Shown: piece by piece, positions 24,601 to 39,600 of the stretch
Layout: each line of letters begins with the position of its first letter
Position numbering within the stretch: the stretch's first letter is position 1
Assembly: GCA_037783545.1 (NCBI GenBank)
Contig: JBBELK010000093.1
Coordinates: forward strand, 1,550,001-1,614,000
From: Henricia sp. BOLD:AAB3569
Lineage: Eukaryota > Echinodermata > Asteroidea > Spinulosida > Echinasteridae
Direction of reading: 5' to 3'
Length of the DNA: 64,000 bases
The notes under the pieces: model-generated
Seen by the model: the letters and a program-made list of their open reading frames with translations, nothing else
Databases searched by the model: none
Told to the model about the DNA's origin: nothing
Translations under genes and position numbers: made by a program

Positions 24601-27600
24601 TAGAGGTGGCCCTAAGAGCAGGTTTCACTGTACCTCTGACTCTCTGGGTAGATGCTTTACCAACTGAGCATGAGGCACAGTGGTAGAGCATCTGCTTTGA
24701 GAATCAGAGGTCTCGGGTTCAAGTCCCGATTAGGTTCATAGGATTTTTCTCTCTTTCCACCTCTGGTTGTTTAAAAAAAATTGATCATATCTCTTACAAA
24801 AATACAACTTTTTATGTACTTTGTGAACAACCCCAAAGTGGGATTGAATTATATTCCATAGTTGTGTAAAGTCTTGTAACTCTTTCACTGCCAAGGCCGT
24901 ACATGTACGATCTAACGTATGTACCCTGAAATTGCCAATATCGTACATGTATGATCTCGAGTGTATCAATTTTTCTTCAAAAATGCCAACCCCCCGTACA
25001 TGTACGACCTAAATATATCGGTAGAGGGCGTACTGATCTATCTACAAATGCAATATTATTCATGTACGACCTCGGAGTTCCACGTGAGGGCGCAAAGTTT
25101 GCGTTGTTCTGAGCAGCAAAGATGGCGGCGCCCATAGACTAACGCAAGCGGTTCTCTGGGGAAGAAGTTTTTGAGAATTTTGCGGATTCAGATAGTGAAA
25201 AGATCAGTATTTCTCACTCTAAAAAACAATGGTACTGAGTTTGGAATGTACAAATGTCCAAGATACAACGTGTTTGGTAAGTACAACTTATTTATTTATT
25301 TTTTAACAGAATTTCAAAACATTTCTAAAAAACGCGAAAAGTTGGGCAATTAAGGGTTAAATGTTTAAAAACCTGTGGGCAGTGAAAGAGTTAAAGCTTC
25401 TTGACTTTAATCATTCACAAATCTAATAATAATGAAGTAAACTCCTAGAACACACTTTTACCACTTTAATAATGTACTTATCAGCGTTCTTGACAACATC
25501 CAACGTTTGTCAGCATTAAAATGTGATGAACTTTAGGTTTAAATAAAATATGGGATAAAGTTTATAAAGTTTGTTTTCTTGTGTTTCATTTCACTTTAAT
25601 CCTCTAACCAATGCTGGTTATGAGGAAATTTTACATTGTTGACGATGTGGCAGAGAAAACACCAAAAAGCATAGTCGCCGCATTCTTGATTCCAGCAGAC
25701 GACATGATACATGCGGAAAGCCTCAACATGAGGCTCAATCCACATTGTCGACGTGACAATCTAAAATTCCCTAATATTGTTTGTTTGCAGTTTGAAGAGG
25801 AACGTGATGAGCTTCGCTCTCAATTTCTCCACGAGAAGCATTCAAGGGCCCTACAGGAGGAACTAGTGCACAACCAGCTGCACACCCACGACATGCTACA
25901 ACAGGTACAATTTCACATGGAAAATACTGTAATTTGTTTAAATATAAGGTGCTACACTCAACCAAAAATGTAAGTTCCAGTCTAATATTTTGTGATGCAG
26001 AGCGTGATCCAATTCCGTCCCTCATGCATGAAGGACGAAAATCAAGAGACAAATGACTTTCCTAATAGTCAACAACAAATAAAAACTAAAGTGAACCTGT
26101 TTGTTTACCTTCTGATGTTAATACGCACACCCAGTTTATCACATGTTGAAATTGACTTTACGGTTTTATGCGGAGGTTGTTTTTAAGCGTGAGGGACAGA
26201 TAATCAATACAATTGACAAAAAAGGCAATTTATTTTACATTTTACATGCATTTTTAACTATTCCTTGAAAATGTGATGGCACAGTGTGCCCAGTCAAATT
26301 TATTCTGTTAATTTTTGTAATATGATTGTAAAATATGGACATTTCTTTACAGATCAAGGTATTATTTTGATTAATTTAGGAAATTTTGAAATCTTCATCC
26401 AGTGTTTACCAGTTTTGGATCACGCTCTGAAGCTCAAAAAGCATTTTACCGATTTTTGTCATTCAACATGTGATGTGTGCACAGATGTTTTACCCACACA
26501 ATGGGGGCGTTCGAGATGCTTACCTAGTGTAACACGGGGTTTACACCGGGGGAAGCCCCCAGAAGATGCAAAACGAACGACACAGGGTCTCGCTTTGAAT
26601 TCTGGGAACACGTGGTCAAAGGTTGTACGGGTGGAGCTTTATAAACGCCGTTATCGTTTGACTCAGGATGGAAAATGAAGCCGGCGCCACGCACAAATAG
26701 TTGCCCTAAAGTACCCAAAAAAACTTCTTCAATGCCCAGAGACATCTACTGATTCAGCAAAATGTATTTACAGCCCTATTCCCTCCTATTTTGTGTCATA
26801 AATAAGTGTTTTTATTCGTACTCACGTCGCGATTCCAAACTGTCCGCCATGTTTTACTACTTGCGGTTACTAGGTGACGTCATTACACCTTGCTTTACAC
26901 CACAGACCCAGCCGCGAGCTCGGGCAGTGGTGGCTGCCACCGGGCCAGACTCGTGTATCACGTGATGGCTAAAAGAACGCTCCGGTGTAAGTCGGTGTTA
27001 CCCGGTGTGAGCATCTCGAATGCCCCTAATGAGTGGTTACTGTTGACCAGTAGACAGTGTTTTCACTATAAAATCGTGCATTTTGTGACATTGTGCGTAA
27101 GAAGAGAACTTGCGCTTTTGTCAGCACGTTTACTTTTAATACACAGAAAAAAATATTCATTGTTTTCTTGTCATTATTACTCCTTGTCTTAACTTTAGGA
27201 AAGTAGCCCACAGAAAAGAACAAACGACATTTGTGCTTATCTACAAGAACTGTTCAATAAATGAGTCTTTTGCAATCACCTCAAGACACGTTTTGTGCAT
27301 ACTGTTTATCAAATTTCGAATGCGCCCAGGCCTGCTGTAAAATGCACTGCAAATCCTGCAGCCCATGAGCTAGCTAGTGTACCGAGCATTGAAAGACCAC
27401 ACTCTGTCAACTTGGGTTTGGCAGTTAATGTTGCGTGCTGGAGTGCTATAGAAGTAATTAGTTTAAGACTATTTCCAAACCAAAAACATGCTCTAATAGG
27501 TACACTTCAAGACAGAAAGAAAATAGATCAGACTCTTTTCAAAGGGATTTTAATTCACATTAGTTTCATTTACCTTGAGACAATTTGTGTGTGACCCAGG

Positions 27601-30600
27601 CGCGGATCCAGAGGGGTCGATTTTACCAAACTCTTTGTACGTTAAGGTCCATAATAAGGCTTGCGATGGATCGTAGGGCTGCGATGGATCATAGGGCTGC
27701 GTGGATCGTGCCTACGATTAGAAAGCCTAAGTTTAGAAAGCATAAGGTGGCCAGATTTGACTCTACCTGTAAATATGCTGCTCATGTCACAACTTTCTTT
27801 AATACTTCTTGTCACATCTGTTTCCGGGAAACTATAAAAGCTGAAGACTGTAAAGGAACATGCATATAAAATAACCTAATGAAATTTTCTACTTTGTATA
27901 ATCAGGCACAATTAATTTTTGAAATTTCTTTCAGGAAACCTCAAGATTCTTCACAGAAAAGGTAATAGACACTTGTTTTTCTTGCAAGAGCATGATCATA
28001 TGTGTGGCGGTCTGGGAAAACCCGGCGGAAGTCGCTACGTACATTTTGTAGTTATGGGCCGATTTAAATAAAAAATCACCCTGATGTCATTTTTGAGATT
28101 TTAGTTCCAAAGTGACGTTATGGTCTTTAAATTCCCTCTCAAAGTTTTTTTCTGAAAAATCAAAGTGTAAAATGTAATTTGCGAGTGTTTTAAAACCCAA
28201 CACAATTAGAAATAAGTAGAAAATGTTAATTTTTCACTCTAAAACAATGCACTACTTTCGCCCACGCTCATAAATTCTCCCATGCTCATAAATTCTCCCA
28301 ATGTAGCCCCCATATGAATAACCCATCAACTATTCTGAGATAAGTAAAGGGTGTATTATTTGATTAAATGCTCAACAAGAATTGTAAAATTTTTACCATG
28401 TGAGGGGCTTCCTGGACCGCCACACATATACAGTAGTTTTGCATTTGAAATTGTGCCTAAATCTATAAATTTAAATCGTCTCACAATTTAAGGCGTGGTT
28501 GCTTAGCTAAATGTTAAAATGAGCACACAATGCATTTATTGCCCTGAATATGTCATGTCTTCAGTAAAAAATAACCTGAATTTGTGGTTACAGACAGAAG
28601 CTGTAAGCCGACTAGAAGCTGCCGATGAAAGCCGCAAGGTGGTTTTAAACCAGAGTGACAGGCTCAAGTCGGAACTCAGTGCCTTCAAGGTAGGTGAAAG
28701 TCCCCCGACCCTGCCCTTCCCTACCCCCAACTCTTCTCTAGATCCTGCTCCCCGGCCCTGTTCTTAACCTCTAATTCTTTGCAAATGCGCACCTTTTGCA
28801 ATGCAGGTGATTTTACGTTTTGGGCACAGACTGGTTTCCGGAGCTCATATTTCTACACATGTACATGATTCGTACATGTATGTCCGTGCATGGTATATGT
28901 GGACTGAGAACCAGTCTACTAAATGTGCTTCAAGAAAGACTGGTTTCCGGACCACATATTCCACAGGCCAGGCGCTCTACCAGCTGAGTTATAAGGCACA
29001 GTTGGTATACTCCCTATGGACCCATTTTTTTCTCGGTGTTGCATGGTAGCGCAACTGGGCAAAGTAACGAATGCAACATCTGGTATGGTGCCTGATCACC
29101 ATTGAAATGATACAACCAAACTTGAGATGAGAGAATAATTGTAAGGGCCTTATAGGGATTCAAACCTGAGACCTCTGATTCACCGGGCAGATGCTCTACC
29201 AGCTGAGCTATAAGGCACAGTGGTATACTCCCTCAGGTTTTCCCTATGAACCCAATTTTTCTCTCGGTGTTGCGTGGGAGTGCAACTGGGCAAAGTAACC
29301 AACTTACAGGACTGATTCTTTCTGTTTGTCATTAATGCTGTAGACAGTTCAGCATTGCCCTTTAATAGCCGACGCACTGATGTGTAATGAGGCACTGTTA
29401 TTTCTTTTAGCCCTTGATGTCAGGGGAGGGAAAATTCTATAAAAAGACAGATACACGAATAAAATTTAAGCTAAACGTTTACATTCTCACAAGCAAACTT
29501 TTCACAAAAATCTACATTTTCCCCCCAATGTCTAGATTGAATTGGAACGCCAGAGGTTGAGGCACCGGGACGACCAGGGAATGCTAACTTCAGAAAATGA
29601 GGAACTCTCAAACAAGATTGATGAACTCAAGAATGAAATTGTGAGTACCCTAGACAGTCAAATTTCTCAGCATCTCAATCAATGTTTTTTTATTTTTTTA
29701 TATAACAAGGGCGCCCTCATGTTAAACAAAAACTAGGCCTGTGATTACTTTGGTATTATGACTGTGCTGTCCGTGCAGCATAACCACAGAACGGCGATAG
29801 GACAGGATGGCAGCTTTGCACAATTTCTTGAAAACATGGACACATTTTTTATCGTTTTTATGGAACGTAGATGAGGTACTGAGCTGACTTACAAACGGGT
29901 TGGGTTTTTTCTTACACATCTTTAAAGATAGTATACATGATTGGTAAACTGTTACAAATAGTTTTATCCCCCTGTGTGATTGAAGATATGCATGATTAAA
30001 ACCAACCTGAGCAAACCCCAGCTCCGTACTTCGTCTGACGTTTGAGAAAACAGTCAAAAAAGGGTTTGCAGTCATTTCGCCCCAAAACCACTTTGCCCTG
30101 AACCATTTCGCCCTGAACTACGGCCTGTGCACGAAGTGGTTTTGGGGCGAAGTGGCATTTGGATGATGTAGTGTTTGGACGAAGTGATTTGGGGCAAAAT
30201 GGCACTCGGGCGAAGTGGTTTGGGGACGAAATGGCACTTGGGCAAATTGGTTTTGGGGCAAATTGAATTTTCGTCTCATGAGACAAAAACTAATTGTTTT
30301 ACTCATTTCTCAAAGACTATAGCACTTTAGACAAAACCATTTCAGGGGAAGTTTTCTGCGGTCATCATGTTTATATTGTGTAAGTTAGTCGTAAATCTGT
30401 GAACATTTCAGATTTTCGAGATACCAATCACATGTATACTGCCTTTAATAACACATGGAGATAACGTCATTTTGAACAGATTTGCAATCATGTAATGTCT
30501 TTTAATGATACCATATATACTATATATATATACAAAAAAGAAACGCACTTCTTTGCAACTGCCAATATTTTGCAAATTAGCCACCACAGAGCAGCGAAAT

Positions 30601-33600
30601 TTCACACCATTCATGTGAAGCATTGTAAATTCCATCTGTACTATAGTCTCAGGCTTGTTGGGTCTGCCAAACATGTTATGTAACTTTTACCAAATTGACA
30701 GATGACAACAGATGTACGTTTTTTTTTAGTATAGTATCAATTTTCACTAAACATCTCGCTTTTTAAATTAACTCCCTCCAGAGAGTAAGTGAGGAAGCAC
30801 TAGCCCATGCAACCATGGCTTTCAATTCTCAACTAATGGCAGTCAAAACAGAGAGTGCTATGCTGCACGGCACCATGGAGAAAGAAATGAACAAAGCGGA
30901 CAAACTACAGACAAAGGTACTACTTATTGGATCAGCCACCTGAGTTTGGGGACCATTCTGCTTAAAATTGGACAAGGCTGTACTTTTGTAAGAGATTATA
31001 GAGTTCATGGGCAAATGGGGAAACATACAGAAAAGATGCATATTTAGCATATTTAGACTTACATATTTCTTGTTTTCAGCTGGAATCAGTTGACAGGCGA
31101 TTGCAGTCCACATCGCAAGAACTGGAGAAATCCCAACATGCAAGAACTGATTTGGAACGGTGAGTTTTATCTTTTGAGACCAGTTCAAAAACTCCCTTAA
31201 GAATTCCACATGGAGAACTTTGCTTCTCGCCAAACATCTTTTAAACCAACTTTTTACAAAAGCTTTCTCATGTCCTCACAAGAAATTTGATTTCATTCCC
31301 CAAATCAGCAATTTTACCTCAAATATACTAACCGTTTCTTTGGTCAATTGGTGCTTCATTACCTATGTTTTTTATGGCTGACTCAAGTGAAAAAATACAT
31401 CCAAGTCGTGTTGTTTCTATCAGTGACTCGAGACATTTGCAACAGTGACCCAGGTCCATTTATGGCTGGAGACACAAGTCAAGTCCGTAAATATTAAGAC
31501 TCTCCGGTTCATACTTAATAATCGGGTCAAGCCGGGCAAGGGTTTGGGTCATATCTTCAATAAGTGATCTCTGGGAGGGGTGGTTATCTCATTGAAGTGT
31601 TTATCCCTCTGTAGGGCTTGTTAAGCTCACTTGATGGACAATCCCAATGAATCGGTGAGAAACAACTGCAATACCGTATTTCCAGACCACCAGTTGGCTT
31701 CGCAGCTCAGTTGGTGGGGCATCTGCACGCTAAACAGAAGGGCCACAATTTGAATCCTGGTGGAGACAAGTTGTTTTTTACTGCGGCATCCAGATTTCCC
31801 AAAATCAAAATTTGTATCAAAAATTGAGACTTGACTCATCTTGAGTTTCAAGTCCGATTTCTTGCAACATGGCAAGTGCGAGCTACAAAAATTGGAACTT
31901 TGTAAAATGTATAAAATCTTCTTTTACCTACGAATAGATCATTCCAAAGGGAGAGAGATGAATGGTATCGGAACAGAGACAAGTTGGGAGCTGAGGTAAT
32001 CTCACTCCGAGATGCTGCACAGGTGGGTGTACTAGTGTTTATGACACAAAATATGTTATGTAAGGGGTCTATTAAAATCCTGTCACATCAGACTGCTTTG
32101 TTCATTGTCTATAAATCTCCATATCTTATACACAAACCCTCTAAAAGTTTTCTACAGAATAAATCAGCTGGTACGCTATCTCTGTAATGCAACTATTAAA
32201 AGAATAATCTGTGCTTTATGGGTAAAAACATTACTATGCTAAAACAATGGATGAAAAGGTTAACTAATCCCAATTTGCACACACAAATCGATCATGTTTT
32301 TAAATCATGGGTCTTTACCCAGTAAGGTTGCCTATATTGAGAACAAAAATTATGCAGCCGTTTTCACGTAAAATTTCGTAGCTTGCGCAATTTTTGAAAA
32401 TGGCTTAAGCCCCATAGGCTTGCGTGTAATTATCACAGGAATGTTGCGCAGCTTACGCAATAAAAAGTTGCGCAAGCAGGCTTAAGCAGTGCATAAGGAT
32501 TCGTGAAATCGGCTGCAGGGGCGGTATTCAATTCAATACTTAAATTTAGTAAAAACTTTACTTAGTGTTTAGCTTGTATTCAAATGCATTCTAAGAATTT
32601 TACTATAGTAAGTAAAATACTTAGATAAATGGCAGAACTCCCTAAACAGCCAATTGAATACTGCGTGGGACGCGCCATAAACCGCACCTTCACGCGCAAA
32701 ATGCCCTACACACGCACCCAAAAAAAACCGGTCAAAACCGGTTAAAGTGTGCGTGTGATGTATGTAAAAAATTGCTTAAGTGTGCTTCCCTGCCTTCTCA
32801 AAGTTAAGTAAAATACTTTCTCGAAAAGAACCATTTGAATACCAAAATACGTGTAGAAGTAAAAAATACCGATTTTGGCTAAGAATTTTTCTTCAGCCAA
32901 AAACTAAGTAAAATTCTTATATACTTGGATTAAGTATTGAATTGAATACCGCCCCTGGAGAATAAACCCCATCACGGTTATCGACGCCATCTTGTTCACG
33001 GGCAAAAGAACACGCGTTGCTATGCTCCCGTGTTCGATGGAATATTTTTGTGTTGGTAAATCGCAGTGCATTTGTTAAGATCCATGCACGCACACAGCTA
33101 GCAACACGAACTGCCCATGAACAAGATGGCGTCGATAACCGTGAAAGGGTTTATTTATAATTTGGCTTATTATGCCATTAGAAAAATGCTAATGTTACGG
33201 TAACTTACAGACTCCTTTTAGTTTGCTTTGTGTCTTGAATACTTGTTTTATGCCACAAAGACCATTGAACAACAAGTTATTTTGAAATTAAATTTTGTTT
33301 AATATCTACAATGTGAAGTGTAAATTATGACATTTTTTTCTCAGGTATAGCCGCCATTTCGTGGGGCAGTTTCTTTGTTCCTTGAGGACATGCATGGTTG
33401 CACATTTTGTGCTTCCATTGTTGAACAGTTTAAGTAACATAAGGTGCCCCACGAAATGGCAGATATTCGATACGGTCTATAGTAGTGTGTCTCCTTATTA
33501 TTTGAACTTGTTTTCATGTTTAGGTGGTGAACAAGAAATACTCTTCCATCGAAAATAAGCTTCGGAATTTGGAAAAAGAGGTATTTTTGTTTTCAACATT

Positions 33601-36600
33601 CTGTGCACAACAGCTTGCTCTCTAATATATTGCTTCATTGTGCTTTGCTTTCAAAATTCTGGTATATTTGGGCACATTCTACTATTATTAACTCTATCAT
33701 AAACATGAAATTTCAAATTAGAACAATTTTCCTTGGCTTCACCTCCCAATTGCAAGTGTTTAAATGATAACCTTGTATAAAGTGGGGCTTTGTGCAAAAA
33801 ATAAAAAGGGCAGTTCCATGGCATTTGGAACAAAAATTAAAAAACAATTTGTAAGATGTTAAAGGCCCATTGTATCATTTCCAATGACCCAATTTTGTTT
33901 TTCATGAGTTGACAAGAAAAACCTTACTCAAAGTGTTGATAGCAATGGTAACAAATACCACATTAATTTATTTCCGTCCAAATACTGGAAATTGACAACC
34001 GAAGGTCGTTTTCTAAAAAAGTCTTACCATTTACTTGTACACAAAATCAATATATATTTCCAAGGTTTTCTGAAGCATTGATGCATCTAAGTAGCTAAAA
34101 TTTCTTCAGGCTAGTTTACCAACATTCTTCCTTAGATATGTTACACTCTTATTCCACGAAACTGTAAAAAGTTTTACCTTGCAAATGATACTAGGGCCTT
34201 TAAAGCTCCATTTCATAATTTGCAGTCACCAAAGTTTTGACAAGAAAAACCTGACTAAAAATGTTGATAGCAATGGTAACACCACATAATGTTTTTCCGT
34301 GTAAAATGGTACCTTTGTGGGAGAAATTACCAACTGAAGGTGCTTTTTTAAAAATGTTTTCTGCAGAAAACTGTTATACCATTCATTCATTCATACGCAA
34401 AAACATGCATGGATTTTTCAGATTTTCTGCAGTATTACTGCATCTATGTGGTTGAAATTTCTACAAGGCAGTTTATCAACATATGCTTTTAATCATGAGT
34501 GGAAATAAGGCTGTTTATTAACAGTTTACTAATCATGTATTCTATCTTTAACAACCAGCAAGACCTGGAATATTATTATTATTATTATTATTATTTCTTT
34601 CTGGTATTCATACCAAGGATTCCTCAATAGTGCCCATTGCACTGTCACTCGTAAGCATGAGGAAACCCATAAAGAATTAGAATTAGAAATGGCCAGAGAC
34701 ACCGGGGAATCCCCTTGCTCTTCACGAAAGAATGCTCTGGGATCTTTAGAGTGCGTTACCTTTACCTAACACACTGGACCAACCGTTTTACATCCCTCCC
34801 GAAGGATGGAGCAAGTGTGGTTGAGTGCCTTGCCCAAGGGCACAGGTACCGCAGCCGGATTCGAACCCGGATTCGAACCCGCAACCCCAAGTTTTTACCC
34901 ATGATTGCGAGTCAATGGCCCTAACCACTCGGCCACCTTGTAAAATCTTTTTTATTTCACTTGGCCTATAAGAAAGGCTCTTAGGGTCGGAACGTGAGGC
35001 TACACATTTTACAGCAAGTTTTCTTTTTAATCAGATCAATCTTGGTTCATTCATTTCATCTAAGACTTAATCCATCATATTTCTTCCTCACCCACCCCTA
35101 TCCATAACCTCTTTGCTTTGCTGCCTGCCGGGATCATGGTTGTCCTAACCAGCTACAGGTTGCTAGCACATCACTCAAAGAGCGCAGTAACCAACTTGCT
35201 TCCCTGCAGCGGGAACTGGATAGTAGGAATACACAGCAGAGCTCTCATGACACGCTACTACAGAAGGAGAAGGTATAATGCACAAAGATTAAAGCAGTGA
35301 GCAGACTGATGCTGGTACTGCTGTACTTATTACCATTTTTTTCCTCTCACTGTTTTTTGCTTACATTAAATGAACAGTATTTGGGTCTTTCTATAAATTA
35401 GGGGTCCAATGTTGGTGTCCCCCGTTATATTTTAAATCTTGTTTTTGTAAATTCATGACACATTCTTTAAATACTTTCCATCTCAAAGAGTGAGTACATA
35501 GAGTACAATTCATACAAAATGGTTTAAAAGCCATTTTAATGATTTTTGTACGAAAAATAACACATCAGGTGTAAAGGGGGACACTAAATGTCACACTTTT
35601 GGACCCCTAATTTATAGAAAGACCCATTTGCAACTTTTCCAGTTTTCAAATGGTTCAAAATGAAAATAAGAATAGACTACTATTGGTTGTGGGAGATTGG
35701 TTTGCGACCGGTCTCGGACCAGTCATCAGTGATTGCTGGCAATCAGCACACAGGTTTTGATAGCCGACATTCAGCAACTGATCACCAACCAATTGATGAG
35801 AAATAAACAATCCATCGCTGACCAATTACCGACTGTTCAACAATCATTGAAACCAATAACAATCACTCAGCGAGCGGGGACAACCAGTGAGCGATCATTC
35901 GCCTACCAGTCACCAATTGATCGGCAAACATGTTATAATATATGTACTTAGCAGTCGGCAATCATTCTTCCACTGATCACAAAGCAGTCTGTACGTTAAT
36001 ACTTCCACTCCCTGGACAGGAAGTGGTTAGTAGTCTTTACATTTGCCGAGCATCGAAGACCATTGGCCACTAATCGCCAACCAGGGGCCAAATTCATGGC
36101 GTTGCTTAGCACAAAAATTTGCTTAGCACAGGATTTGTTTGCTTTATTTTGCAAAAATGAATTGCCAGCCAAAACCGTAAGTGATGTGTATTGAAAGGCA
36201 TTCTCCTACTCTTGCGAAGAACACAAGTTGGAGTATAGTTTTGGCTTGTGATCCATTTTATAAAGCAAATAAATCCTATGCTAAGCAAATTTTCGTGCTA
36301 AGCAACGCCATGAAATTGGCCCCAGTTGTTGATTATCGCCAAGCTGTCGTTCACATGTCCTCAGCAATTAGACAACTTTCATACGACACTCGGCAAATGA
36401 TCCCCAACTGGTCGTACGTCAGATCACCATATAGTTGGCAACTATAATTCCTGTGATTTTGGTCGCCATGTGGTTGTCGTTAATCGCAGCTTTTTTGGGT
36501 TGTCAGTAGTCGCCAACCAGTCTTATTATTATTATTATTATTCATACCAAGAATTCCTCTAAAGTGCCCATTGCACTGTCACTCGCAAGCGTGAGGAAAC

Positions 36601-39600
36601 CCATGAAGAATTAGAGATTAGAAATAGCCAGAGACACCGGGGAATCCCCTGGCTCTTCACGAAAGAATGCTCTAAAATCTTTAAAGTGTGTTACCTAACA
36701 CGCTGGACCAGTGGCTTTACATCCCTTCCGAAGGATAAAGCAAGTGTGGTTGAGTGCCTTGCTCAAGGGCACAGGTACCACAGCTGGGGGATGTACGAAC
36801 CCGCAACCCCAAGTTTTCACCTATGATTGCGAGTCAATGACCCAAACCACTCGGCCACGGTACCCCCTATTTCTAGTTTGACTGTAGCTTAGTGGGGAAC
36901 AAGGCTGTTTCTCAAGATTCATGAAAATACAACTTGATGTAATTTGGTGCTGTTACTCTGATTATTCCCAACAGGAGGACAATTACAAGATAACAGCACG
37001 CATGGATTCCATGCTTGAGAGGTACGCACTTTGTTGTGATAATTTTAAAGATTTTTCAATGTTATCAGATACTTGTATACATATTTAGTAGTTACTACTT
37101 TTTATATTAATAGACCGCAAGCGAGATGAAATATCAAACCACTTCGCGCAAAGCATGATGGTATGAAATGGAGAAATCGCTAAAGTGACACTCAATGGCT
37201 GCGTTCGAGCGTGTACTCGTGTTACACAAGTATACGCTTGCGCGCGAACGGCAGGATTAACGACACTCGGGTCAGTGAGAGTATACTCTCGCTACTCTCC
37301 GACAAATGGGGAGTGTGCTCTACTCCTGACGAGTGCCATGTGATTTGTATGAAGATGGCGAAATATTGGTGGGATTTTGTGTGAATTTGCTCAACGTTTC
37401 AACTCGATAACTGAAACAATAACTCACTAAGGTTTGTTTTAGACGGCATCAAAGGTTCTCCCGACTTACGGTCTGTAGTTTCACGTGAGCAGTGAAACAG
37501 CGTTTTTTGTGTAGTCATGGCAAGAGACGGCCATCTTGACTGATTGCCATTCGCGCATGTGGACTGCGGACTTGCCATTTGCATAATGTGACCCGAGTGC
37601 AATGCACACGCATTACTCCGGAGTAGCAAGAACTGTACGCCCGAACGCAGCCAATGGGTTTGTATTTACGTATGTCAAATTCACTTAAGTTTATATCATG
37701 CACTCCAACTGTTGGGATGCAGTTGACCCCCGGTACTGGAACCAACTCAGAAGAGTCTCTGGAGTAGTTTGGTGACATATTTTTACGTTAGCGAAGCACC
37801 TGCCACGTCAAATTTACAGTGCAATACTACATAGCATCTGCTTTTTTTCTTCATTTTTTTAAAAAGAATAATCTAAGCAATCCCATGAACCCCTGTGCGA
37901 TGTGGTTTCATTTACAGCACAATGTCATCATTCGTTGTATACAGTTGAAAAATGTAGGGCTTTTTTTTCCTTTTTTTGTTCTTCCCCCCCCCCCCCCCCC
38001 CAGATGTCAAGTGTTTGAATAATCTTGCACAACACTGTACATTGTTGTGTGTATCTAGAATGTAGCCTAGAGTGGAAACATGGACATGTAATGACTTGCA
38101 AAAATACATACAAATTAAAAATGTGTCAATTTCCAGGTTGAATGATGCCCAAAATGAGACTGCCAAACTCCGCCGCTCCCTGGAGACAGCCCAGCAGGAG
38201 AAGACACAGAGAGATAAGGATTTGATGGAAGCACAGGAGAAGTTTGGCAGCACACTCAAGGCACTACAGGCTGAGAATGATAGGGTGGGTAGCTTACAAA
38301 TCATGAGGGAAATGCATAGTTCCGAGATTGCCCAGTTAACCCCGCCCCTTAGATATTGTTGCTATGTGCTCACAAGCCATCACAAAAAAATGGCGACACA
38401 ACGTACAAAGCAACGGGACTCGGCATGGAAAGCACAGATTCATTGGAGAAAACTCAAAGGTATTCATGTTTTAGGGTCGACAGTTACCGTAGCACACACT
38501 GAGTGAAGGGCTAGTAATGCAGGGATGACATATATTCATAAAAATGTGCTTTCCTACCTTTGAACAGCGAATCGCCCAACATTGAAACCAAAATTCACCC
38601 GGTCACTGGCGCATACAACATACAAACTGTATGGGCAGAAAATCGCGTTATTGTGTGATGATTGCATCACTTTGACCTATGTGGGCGCCATCTGCTAGCT
38701 CTGTTGTGATTGGTCGGCTGGTTCGGCTTGATTGACAGGTCGGAACTATGCATTGGATAGTTTGCCTATAGGCCCACAAAGGAGTGGGCTGAAAGTTGGG
38801 GCCGGTCTGATCGTACACACCGGGGAAAATCAAACATTTTTCTGCATCCAATGGTCCGGTGTTCCCTTGGCCAGTATATTGCAAAGGTGTGTAATGGGCT
38901 TAACATGACAGTAAATTAACATGACAGCCAATGTTGTAAGATGTTTTGTTTTTGTAATTGACAGACACGCACCGTCTGGGAAGAGAGAGTTTCAACCGCT
39001 ACAGAGAACGTCTCAAGACTGAAGGAGGAACTTCAACGATCAGAGCACAACAGAAGTCTCAGAGAGCAGGAAATCAGGCAGATACAACAGGTGGGACTAA
39101 TGGCCAAAAATCGGATAGGGTTTTAAATCAGTTAAACCTTTTTATTAAAGGTTATTAAGATGTCTCTTCTGGTGATATTTGGTCATCTTCCTGAGTATTA
39201 AAAACATGTTTGGAAATGAGCAAAAACATTTATAACTGTTCTGTTGTCAAATTTGAAATGTCTGTTGACTTCTCAAAAGTAATATGTAAAATGTTTGTAT
39301 TGATTTTTAATGATTTCTGTGATTAGTTCATATTTATGAGCGCAATATTTGTTATGGATCCTAATCACCATTGAAATGTAATGAACAAACTTGGGATGAG
39401 GGAAAAATCAAAATGGCCCTTTTGTCTCATCCCAAGTTTGGTTGTTTCACATTTATGTGTAGAACAAGCGAGGTGTTTTCTTTTCCCATTATCAATCTGG
39501 TTTGTTTTCTTCGCAGGAACTGACAGAGGCTCTTAGAAAATTATCTATCGCTGAAGCCAACTTAGACCTCACTAGAAAGGTAATCTGTTTTTTACATTTG

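Noticed and set aside
26286-26678. 130-codon frame on +
   Set aside because: Crosses the boundary of two mobile elements; no family resemblance.
29150-29222. Functional tRNA gene
   Set aside because: Head of a SINE with a body and further copies; the anticodon stem does not pair well and there is no terminator.
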